Positions 7,306-13,266 of a stretch of DNA of 23,998 nucleotides are shown piece after piece. The stretch's first letter is position 1. Every line of letters begins with the position of its first letter. The stretch spans positions 1 to 23,998 of the forward strand of contig CAYFMH010000020.1 in NCBI GenBank assembly GCA_964344165.1. The letters run 5' to 3'. The position numbers were made by a program, and so were the translations under genes. The stretch comes from CAYFMH01 sp964344165 (GTDB taxonomy: Bacteria > Patescibacteriota > Gracilibacteria > UBA4473). The notes beneath the pieces were generated by a model. The model did no database searches. It was not told the origin of the DNA and saw only the letters and a program-made list of their open reading frames with translations.

Positions 7306-8022
7306 TCAGGCCGCAAACTCGAGTTCGTTTGCGATGATCGCCCCACGGGTGGCCATGAAGTACAGGCCCATGTAGTGGGTTTCAACCCGCGGGTGAGCCG
7401 CCGTCTCAGGGAGACCGAGTTCGATGGCCACTTCTCGCGGCAGATCATAGGTGGCGCAGCCCGGCTCGTAGACGATGATGTCTTTGAGCGTCGGGACCAG
7501 ACCGTGGTTACGCGCCGACAAGATAGTGAGAACGAAATCCATCACGCAAATATCGGTGCAGATCCCCACGACGACCAGCTGCTCGATCTGGTTCTGGTTG
7601 ATCCATTCGACCACAGCATTACGGCCGGTCTCCAGATCAATCCCTCCGACGAAGCCGTTGATGCAGTTCTTGCCAAGGATGGTCGTGTTTCGAGCCTGCT
7701 CCATCCATTTCAAGGGCGGAACTAGCTCTTCTTCACCCGTCCCCGCCACACAATGGGTTGGGTAGGGATCCTCGGCTTTGCCCGGTTCGTGAGTGTCACA
7801 AAAGACCATGATCGGCTGGTCGTCATTTTCGAACTTCCGAGCCAATCGATCGGTCTCTTTGACCATCTGGTCGATCCTCTCGTCCGGCGCCGGCGGAGCC
7901 AGGTTACCGGCTCCCGGAGTGCAGAAGCCGTTGATCAAATCGACAGTCACGAGACCTGCCTTCTTGCCGACATTCACCTTCACCTGGTTCACCGGCATTT
8001 GAGTTTTCATCTGGGTCAACAT
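7306..8022 (-). CDS. pncA: nicotinamidase (isochorismatase-like hydrolase)
   Basis: It hydrolyses nicotinamide to nicotinate and ammonia, the first step of deamidating NAD salvage. The protein has 238 residues. The catalytic triad is visible as D28 (TVDLINGF), K118 (ILGKNC) and C159 (TDICVMD). The metal-site segment is DTHEPG (D76, H78) with H90 in YPTHCVAGTG, matching the PncA pattern more closely than isochorismatases. The start at 8022 has a GGAAGGA ribosome binding site at good spacing. It is the last gene of its operon, 20 nt after the PurA-like gene. It is GC-rich, like its operon neighbours. Its product feeds the phosphoribosyltransferase encoded at 17115-18596. Confidence 0.9.
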   Translation of the reverse strand: MLTQMKTQMPVNQVKVNVGKKAGLVTVDLINGFCTPGAGNLAPPAPDERIDQMVKETDRLARKFENDDQPIMVFCDTHEPGKAEDPYPTHCVAGTGEEELVPPLKWMEQARNTTILGKNCINGFVGGIDLETGRNAVVEWINQNQIEQLVVVGICTDICVMDFVLTILSARNHGLVPTLKDIIVYEPGCATYDLPREVAIELGLPETAAHPRVETHYMGLYFMATRGAIIANELEFAA

Positions 8023-8042
8023 GATCGTATTCCTTCCATACC

Positions 8043-9431
8043 TTAGAGGTTGATTTTGTCTCCTGCCATCGGTCCGACCGATACGACGGAAATGTGATGG
8101 CCCATCACCTCTTCGAGAAGACGAAGGTAGTCCCTCGCCTCATCGAGAAGTAATTGGCCGGTGGTTGGTTTAGCAATTCCCGCCACCTCCCGGTAAACCG
8201 GACGGCATTGGGCCAGCAACTGCGTAAGCCGCTGATGATGATCTTGAGTTGGGGTTGCCGGGATCTTGATCCGGGTGATCACCTTTTTCCGCCCCTCGGT
8301 TTCCCATTCGAAGAATTCATCCAAGTTCTGGTCTTTGCCTTCGAATGCATAGGCCGTACAGACCTTGAGCGTAGGGAAACCAAACAGACGGTCGAGATTG
8401 GTCACGACCAGGCGATCAACTCCTTCCACGATATCCAAAGCGTATCGAGCCATCACCCCGTCAAACCAACCGACACGAAATCCTCCTTGCCAGTGGTTTG
8501 TCCCGTTGTGATGATCCTGGATTTGAACGGTGAGACTCTCATCCTCTGTTGGAAAAGGGCCCGCTCCATGCCGAGTATGATAGGCGCGAATCACGCCTAC
8601 CCGGATCGGATCAGGCCGATTCCAACGTGCCGTGAGATCCAGGGCGTTTTGAAACGTTGTTCGGGTCTTGGTCACATGTGGCCAAAACCCGCGTTCACGA
8701 TCCAGAAGTACTCCCTGAGCCCCTTCGAAAACCACATCTTCATCTGCCGGTGGCAACACATCGGAACGTATCTCCACCATGTTGGCGAACTGCTGGTATT
8801 CCTCCGTGAGGAGATCCACCAGATCAGTTCGCCGCAATTCGGCATGTAGTTCGGAAAAATAACCATTCCCCGTCCCGGCCCGAGCCAGTTGATCCGCTTG
8901 TTCCAACTTCACCTGTTGGAGAAGAACAAGCTTCTCCTTCAGGATGACTGGATCTTGCAGATCAGCTGCTCGAAGTGCTTGTAATCCCAGATAGTTGGCG
9001 TCGAAAATCGTTTCACCAACCCCCAGACCACAGCTCCCATGCCGATCCTGATGGCGAGAAGTCTCGCGCATCCGGTTGAGGAATTTCTGAAACGGCGTCA
9101 CCACCAAGCAATCTGCGTCAATGGTGAGTCGCTCCAGCGCATCCAGGATACCTTTTCCTTCCAGAACCTCGTTCTCTCGAAGGAGGTTTAATGGATCGAT
9201 GAGCATGTGCTTCGAGAGGTACGTACGCACCCCCGAAACTAGTGTCCCCGAACCAAACTGCGCGAAGCAATGCACGAGTCCGTCTGACCGAACCACGTGG
9301 TGAGCCGCCTGTGGCCCACCATTGTAGCGAACCACGGACGGGATCCCGTCCCGGCGAACCAGGTAATCGGTAATAGTCCCTTTCCCTTCGTCGCCGAAAC
9401 CGAGTCCTGCCACGATAAAAGTCTGTGCCAT
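8043..9431 (-). CDS. divergent adenylosuccinate-synthetase-like (PurA family) enzyme
   Basis: The protein has 462 residues from the ATG at 9431, which has a strong GGAGGT site; the frame opens 26 codons earlier but without one. The PurA fold is clear: GFGDEGKGTITDYL (11-24, catalytic-type D14), GGPQAAHHV (38-46, His of the active site), FEGAQGVLLDRERGFWPHVT (235-254), YHTRHGAGPFPTE (284-296), GWFDGVMARYA (321-331), TNLDRLFG (344-351) and a C-terminal VGPMAGDKINL. PurA normally uses GTP to join IMP and aspartate. The aspartate-binding loop, normally TTGRxRR, reads about NHWQGGFRV here (312-320), so a different amine or substrate is likely, as in PurZ-type relatives. It sits between a PK-like gene and pncA, away from purine genes, which points to an NAD-linked role. 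Confidence 0.75.
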   Translation of the reverse strand: MAQTFIVAGLGFGDEGKGTITDYLVRRDGIPSVVRYNGGPQAAHHVVRSDGLVHCFAQFGSGTLVSGVRTYLSKHMLIDPLNLLRENEVLEGKGILDALERLTIDADCLVVTPFQKFLNRMRETSRHQDRHGSCGLGVGETIFDANYLGLQALRAADLQDPVILKEKLVLLQQVKLEQADQLARAGTGNGYFSELHAELRRTDLVDLLTEEYQQFANMVEIRSDVLPPADEDVVFEGAQGVLLDRERGFWPHVTKTRTTFQNALDLTARWNRPDPIRVGVIRAYHTRHGAGPFPTEDESLTVQIQDHHNGTNHWQGGFRVGWFDGVMARYALDIVEGVDRLVVTNLDRLFGFPTLKVCTAYAFEGKDQNLDEFFEWETEGRKKVITRIKIPATPTQDHHQRLTQLLAQCRPVYREVAGIAKPTTGQLLLDEARDYLRLLEEVMGHHISVVSVGPMAGDKINL

Positions 9432-9460
9432 AGCACACCTCCTTTTTTCCATTCCTTGTG

Positions 9461-9483
9461 GAGACGTGCTACATGCGCGTCTC
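9461..9483. repeat. intercistronic hairpin
   Basis: GAGACG (9461-9466) and CGTCTC (9478-9483) pair, with an inner GC/GC step, in the 56-nt gap between the PK-like and PurA-like genes. There is no T-tract. It may be an RNA-processing or stability element; its function is inferred. Confidence 0.45.
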
Positions 9484-9487
9484 TCTT

Positions 9488-10384
9488 TCAGGTTTCCATC
9501 ATTTTCCAAACCCCCATCGCGTCACCAAAGTGTCGCTGACAGAGGCCATCGGAAAACATGAAATGCTGGTATCCCATCTGGCGCATCAGCACCACATCAG
9601 ACAAATCGCTGAGCGAAACCGACTGGTTCTGCTCAAGCGAAGTGAAAATCCGCGAAGCCAGGATGGCCTCAGGATCTTTTTCGATGATGGTCTGAAGTGC
9701 CGGGAAAATACCGTCTGGCCCGACATTGACATAGAGGTCGTCTCGAGCCGCCATCAGGTTGATTTTCGTAAAGGCGTTGCACTGCAACGCCTCAGACTTG
9801 ATGAAATCAACCCCCTTCGGCGATTCGATCTTCAGTACCAGATTGGCCGTCGGAAGTAAATCCTGTACCGACTTGATATCCTGGAGTTCTTCCACGAAGG
9901 ACAACATGATATCGTTGATGCCGAGTGCACGGCAAGCCGCCAGGTATTCTTCATCCTCTGGGGTGAGATACCCCATTATCCGAAGATTGTTCCCCTGGAG
10001 GTTGATGGCCTGCCCTTCCCCCACCGCATGACGGGGGGGCGGATCCACATAGATCGTGTTTCCACGGGCGACCTTGACTTCGCTTCGATCGTCACCTCGG
10101 AAGATCACCACCGCCGGACAATCCACTTCCACTTCGTGGTTGAGGATGATCCGACCGTAGACTGGAGCCGCCCATTGGACGATCCTCAGTTGACGACCTT
10201 TGAGGTCCACCCAAAACCGTTTCCGGTAGCGGGTGGTGAGAGCCAGGATTCGCTCCAGCGTTTCCTTGGGGGTGTAGGCAGATTTTGCACCTACATTGTA
10301 TCGGACCCCCTCCACGCCAGGATGCGAAATAACCTCGTGAAGCAGCTGTTCTTGATGAACAGCCGGTAGTGTTGCGATCAGCAT
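9488..10384 (-). CDS. pyruvate-kinase-like barrel protein lacking the C-terminal domain
   Basis: The protein has 298 residues from the ATG at 10384, which has a strong AAAGGAGGT site. Signature pieces of the pyruvate kinase barrel occur in order: VRYN with R28 (PK ARLNFSHG), WVDLKGRQLR (58-67; PK DTKGPEIR), GYLTPEDEEYL (138-147), INDIMLSFVEE (156-166), LKIESPKGV with K185/E187 (PK KIEN), MAARDDLYV (211-219; PK VARGDL) and LSDLSDVVLMRQMG (258-271), then FMFSDG. The catalytic-type Lys, Glu and Asp therefore appear retained. The protein is far shorter than PK (about 470), lacking the allosteric C-terminal domain, and the PK ATQMLESM helix is ASRIFTSL. It is probably an enzyme on an enol- or phospho-substrate other than pyruvate. 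First gene of the operon with PurA-like and pncA. Confidence 0.7.
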   Translation of the reverse strand: MLIATLPAVHQEQLLHEVISHPGVEGVRYNVGAKSAYTPKETLERILALTTRYRKRFWVDLKGRQLRIVQWAAPVYGRIILNHEVEVDCPAVVIFRGDDRSEVKVARGNTIYVDPPPRHAVGEGQAINLQGNNLRIMGYLTPEDEEYLAACRALGINDIMLSFVEELQDIKSVQDLLPTANLVLKIESPKGVDFIKSEALQCNAFTKINLMAARDDLYVNVGPDGIFPALQTIIEKDPEAILASRIFTSLEQNQSVSLSDLSDVVLMRQMGYQHFMFSDGLCQRHFGDAMGVWKMMET

Positions 10385-10448
10385 GTCCACCTCCTTTTCT
10401 GATCCTGGAAGTTGTTTGATAGGTCTGATTTTATCAATTTTTGAGATA

Positions 10449-10530
10449 TTTTTTGTTTTCACAAGGCGAGAGAAGTGCAGCTTAGCCTAAGCTAAGTAAA
10501 CGACGAACAACGAAGTGAAAACTAAAAATA
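10449..10530 (-). promoter_or_regulatory. leader palindrome upstream of the PK-like operon (copy 1)
   Basis: TTTTTTGTTTTCAC (10449-10462) pairs with GTGAAAACTAAAAA (10515-10528), 13 of 14. The inside holds AAGGC, then GAG and AAGTG words, a perfect inner hairpin AGCTTA-gcc-TAAGCT (10479-10493), then CGAAC and CGAAG words. The same order of elements recurs at 15774-15899 with different arm sequences. It lies in the probable 5' untranslated region, so it may act as RNA; a mobile palindromic repeat is the main alternative. Confidence 0.5.
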
Positions 10531-10587
10531 ATCGGAAAGTGGTGAAATTATGACTTATTAGACAACTTCCAAACTATAACAAAACGA

Positions 10588-10765
10588 AATGTAAAAGAAC
10601 AATTTGCACATAAAGTACAAACTGATAATAAAACTCAATCAAGTGAAATAAATAGTCACGCATGACTAATTAGCAAATTAAATATATCCTTTTTAATAAA
10701 GCAAAAAACAAGATCGACAAATAAGATTTGTCAGCACAAAATTGACAAAAAATAATTGTCGACAT
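10588..10765 (-). promoter_or_regulatory. NAD-island regulatory block, copy A
   Basis: Most positions match copy B (15903-16085) when the two are aligned end to end, including an uninterrupted 27-base core (10617-10643 versus 15932-15958) and an identical 21-base operator (10728-10748). Four half-sites alternate: CGACAA, TTGTCA, TGACAA and TTGTCG. It lies upstream of the PK-like/PurA-like/pncA operon. The core contains TTGATTGAG on the minus strand, a possible -35 region, but I cannot fix the promoter. Confidence 0.65.
10728..10748. promoter_or_regulatory. operator TTGTCA-N9-TGACAA (copy A)
   Basis: This is a perfect inverted repeat of six bases with a 9-base spacer, identical base for base to 16043-16063. 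It is a candidate binding site for the TrmB-family regulator encoded at 19432-20208. An additional half-site lies on each side at similar spacing. Confidence 0.6.
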
Positions 10766-10775
10766 CTAAAAACAT

Positions 10776-10806
10776 AAAAAAAGGAGGCGACATTACTGCC
10801 GCCTCC
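10776..10806 (-). terminator. terminator of the pseudokinase-vWA operon
   Basis: GGAGGCG (10783-10789) pairs with CGCCTCC (10800-10806) across a 10-base loop, followed on the minus strand by seven T's. It is about 100 nt past the vWA stop. Confidence 0.85.
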
Positions 10807-10905
10807 GAGTTCCTGACATTTTGAGCAACCAATATCTCCCCGAAAGAAGAATTAATCACTACTCATGCCAGATACTAGGATCAGATCTTCTGATTGGATC
10901 CAATC

Positions 10906-11883
10906 CTACAGGCGCTGGGTCCGACCACCGCGGGGCTTGCCCGAACCTTTCTTCGGCAAGTTCCCACGCGGATTGACCTTCACCAACGCCTTCTTTCCCT
11001 CCAACCCCTTCAGGGCCTTGAGGGTATCCCCGGCTTCCAGGGTATTTCGGCCGAGATCTCCGAGATCCACCGCCACGTCGTCCAGGTCTGCATCGCCTTC
11101 TTCGATGGCGAGCACCCCCATGATGACGTCGATGATGGCATTCGGATCGCTGTTGAGAAGCACGTGCTCCGGCTCCAACACCTTCTTCCACGGATCCAGA
11201 CACCGGCCATAGCCGCCATCCACCTTGTCCGCGGGGAAAATGAAGTAGACGTGGTACTTCTCATGAAGAAGCCGGAAGGCTTCCTCCGCCGGCACATCCT
11301 CCGCCTGGGTATCTCCCAGGATGTCACGGATGTACCGCCGAGCCACGACCGGATAGAAGGCCTCGTCACCCAAGAAGAAGAAATACCCCTTCTTCCCCGG
11401 CGGAAGCCCGGTCAGTACCGACTTGGTGGCGTAGTAGTAGGCGGCCAACTCATAGGTTTCCTTCATGCCGCCACCACCGCCGCCTTCGAGGCGAATCTTC
11501 GACAGAACCTCGTCGAGACGATTGTCTGTCTCAAACTGCCCCACCTGCAGCGGTACCGAATCGCAGGTCGCATCCCCCACGGCCGCGAAACTCACGGCCG
11601 GCTCAGGAACATATCCTCGAGCCTGGAGGATTCCGAAGAACTCCGGAAGCCGATTGAAGATCAGGTTCGCTTCTTCAAAGTGCGATCCGGTCACATCCAG
11701 GGCCACCACGATGGGCGTTTCCTGGCAGCACTCCCGAGTGACTCCCTTGGGATCCAGTTCATCATGAACTGCCCCACTCCCGTGGCGAGATCCGAGATCC
11801 GGATCCCAACCACTGTCAAAAGCTCCCGGGTCGCGGGTCCGCGTAGAACAGCCCACATGTACGTCGTAGCTTCCTCCACCCAT
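10906..11883 (-). CDS. von Willebrand factor A (vWA) domain protein
   Basis: The protein has 325 residues, with an AAAGGAG site before the ATG at 11883. After a polar N-terminus (1-55), a vWA domain runs about 56-260. The first metal-site motif is IVVALDVTGSH (D63, T65, S67; DxSxS with Ser to Thr), the probable loop Thr is T143 in the GGGGGGMKET turn, and the third is FFFLGDEAF (D173). Three metal-site elements are thus plausible. A basic Gly/Lys/Arg tail (about 296-325) may contact nucleic acid or acidic partners. vWA proteins often scaffold metal-dependent assemblies and pair with kinases, as in TerY-type stress operons. Here it is encoded 52 nt after a J-domain pseudokinase. Substrate or partner unknown. 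Confidence 0.7.
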   Translation of the reverse strand: MGGGSYDVHVGCSTRTRDPGAFDSGWDPDLGSRHGSGAVHDELDPKGVTRECCQETPIVVALDVTGSHFEEANLIFNRLPEFFGILQARGYVPEPAVSFAAVGDATCDSVPLQVGQFETDNRLDEVLSKIRLEGGGGGGMKETYELAAYYYATKSVLTGLPPGKKGYFFFLGDEAFYPVVARRYIRDILGDTQAEDVPAEEAFRLLHEKYHVYFIFPADKVDGGYGRCLDPWKKVLEPEHVLLNSDPNAIIDVIMGVLAIEEGDADLDDVAVDLGDLGRNTLEAGDTLKALKGLEGKKALVKVNPRGNLPKKGSGKPRGGRTQRL

Positions 11884-11935
11884 GACATTCTCCTTTCTTT
11901 GTCTGGTGGTTGATACTCGCCGCCAAAAGGCGACA

Positions 11936-13036
11936 CTACATTTTGAACTCGCGGAAGCGATCCGGTCCGAAAACCTTCCGTCTCACATCTTTGAGCATTT
12001 CCTTGACTTCCCAGGCATCATTGGCTCGACCACGGGGGCTCTCCAGCAGAAAGTACCCGATGAACCGCTGCAGCCTTTTGTCTACCGTTTCCGGCAGAGT
12101 ACCGGTCTGTACATCACCTCCCATCAAATAGACCATGGTTTTGCCGACGGAATAAAGATCCGAGGCCGGCAGAGGCGTTCCTTTGGCTTTCACCTCCGGA
12201 GCGCTAAAGTCCGCATTCAACACTCGGAATCCTTCTCCAGTTTCTTTCGGTCGAGTGATGGCATAGCTCCAATCAATGAGCCAGCCATTGTGATCTCCCG
12301 GCCGAAACATCACATGTGATGGATCGATGTTGCCATGCAAGATCCCCTGATAGTGGGCATAACCCAAAACCAGAAGAATACGATTGAGCATCCACACGGC
12401 ATGTTCCGGAGGAACTCCACGCGGGTAGCGTTCTCGTATCGCATAACCATCAAACCCATCCACCTGTTCCCAGAGGGAACCCACTTGGTCTTCGGTGGTT
12501 TTGAACTGGGCAAGAAAAACGGGAAGATGTTTCCCGAAATCATACCCATCGTCCATCCCAGCCCGAAGGTTTCGCAATACCTGGATCTCATTCTGAGCCA
12601 GATCATTATCTCGGGCATCGTCAATGATCTTGGCAACAACAGGCTTTTGCAGCCCATCATCTTCAAAATCACCGCCGTACACCGTGGATAAATCCCCTTC
12701 ACAAAGGACTCGCCGCAGGTGATAAGCCCGCTTCTTGGTCTTGATCTCGAAGTCGAATTCTTCGACTTCCGGCTCACTTCTCTTCCGCTGCCCCCACGTC
12801 CCAGCCTCGAACTGAGTCTCGGCTTGTTCGTGGAATTCATTCAGCTTCTGGAAAGCAACTCCTGCCAAATCGCGAGCTTCTACGTCACCATTGTATCGGT
12901 CTGGATGGACCACTCTGGCCATCTGCCGAAATGTTCGGGAGACGTCCGCTTGGGAAGCGGTTTCTCCAAACACATCTTCTGGGTACTGCGCCTGCATGAG
13001 GTTGTCATGCAGGATCTGAAGTTCTTGTGGGATCAT
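11936..13036 (-). CDS. J-domain / protein kinase-fold protein, predicted pseudokinase
   Basis: The protein has 366 residues from the ATG at 13036, which has a strong AAAAGGAGG site; the frame opens 11 codons earlier. Residues about 10-75 are a DnaJ-like J domain with the HPD motif (44-46, VVHPDRY). Residues about 104-350 are a kinase fold: a degenerate glycine loop (CEGDLSTVYGG, 112-122), VVAK Lys K136, a probable salt-bridge Glu E150, HGN at 234-236 where HRD is expected, H241 in place of the loop Asn, DWS at 255-257 for DFG, and APE at 279-281. Loss of the catalytic Asp and Asn predicts little or no phosphotransfer, so a nucleotide-sensing or scaffold role is likely. The HPD motif should recruit an Hsp70. 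Encoded with the vWA gene. Confidence 0.75.
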   Translation of the reverse strand: MIPQELQILHDNLMQAQYPEDVFGETASQADVSRTFRQMARVVHPDRYNGDVEARDLAGVAFQKLNEFHEQAETQFEAGTWGQRKRSEPEVEEFDFEIKTKKRAYHLRRVLCEGDLSTVYGGDFEDDGLQKPVVAKIIDDARDNDLAQNEIQVLRNLRAGMDDGYDFGKHLPVFLAQFKTTEDQVGSLWEQVDGFDGYAIRERYPRGVPPEHAVWMLNRILLVLGYAHYQGILHGNIDPSHVMFRPGDHNGWLIDWSYAITRPKETGEGFRVLNADFSAPEVKAKGTPLPASDLYSVGKTMVYLMGGDVQTGTLPETVDKRLQRFIGYFLLESPRGRANDAWEVKEMLKDVRRKVFGPDRFREFKM

Positions 13037-13091
13037 AGCATCCTCCTTTTCCTGCATATTCCCAAACAAAACACACTCAAGGAAAATTTTT

Positions 13092-13158
13092 AGCGATTTT
13101 TTGTCGGGGCGAGATTTCTCCCTACTGGTCGGGAGAAACTCGCCCCCAAAAAATCGCT
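13092..13158. repeat. long near-perfect stem-loop upstream of the pseudokinase gene
   Basis: The left arm (AGCGATTTTTTG, GGGGCGAG, TTTCTCCC; 13092-13122) pairs with the right arm (GGGAGAAA, CTCGCCCC, CAAAAAATCGCT; 13131-13158) around an 8-base loop. There are only two small bulges. In the minus transcript it lies in the leader of the pseudokinase-vWA unit. It could be a dispersed palindromic repeat or a regulatory hairpin. No T-tract after the stem suggests simple termination. The rest of the gap 13159-13227 shows nothing I can name. Confidence 0.6.
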
Positions 13159-13227
13159 CTCGCTGAAGATCTCACTTCATTTTCATCTCACTTTCAGAAA
13201 GCGAAATACATCAGCCTTTAAAATTGT

Positions 13228-13266
13228 AAAAAAAGGGGAAGGGAGGGGCTCCAGGCCCCTCCCCTT
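13228..13266 (-). terminator. terminator of nadE-nadD
   Basis: On the minus strand AAGGGGAGGGGC, a 5-base loop and GCCCCTCCCTT form a strong stem (one bulge), followed after CCCC by seven T's. The stem begins inside the TAA stop codon of nadE-nadD. Confidence 0.85.

Larger units (their letters stand above)
10385..10905. other. 521-nt intergenic region: leader, regulatory block and terminator
   Basis: No gene. Reading from the minus-strand gene upstream, it holds the vWA-operon terminator (10776-10806), the conserved regulatory block with operator array (10588-10765), the leader palindrome (10449-10530) and then the ribosome binding site of the PK-like gene (about 10389-10396). It is strikingly AT-rich compared with the genes on either side. 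Confidence 0.7.

Noticed and set aside
7093..9859. Several long plus-strand open frames opposite pncA, the PurA-like gene and the PK-like gene
   Set aside because: They are antisense shadows created by GC-rich codon usage; the minus-strand frames carry the family motifs and ribosome binding sites.
9488..10384. CitE/HpcH-type aldolase
   Set aside because: The order of motifs (D-x-KG, LTPEDEEYL, KIE, AARDDL, LSDLSDV) follows pyruvate kinase better; both are related barrels, so a profile search should settle it.
10894..11913. Plus-strand open frame of 339 codons opposite the vWA gene
   Set aside because: It lacks a ribosome binding site and recognisable motifs, and the minus frame has the vWA metal-site residues.
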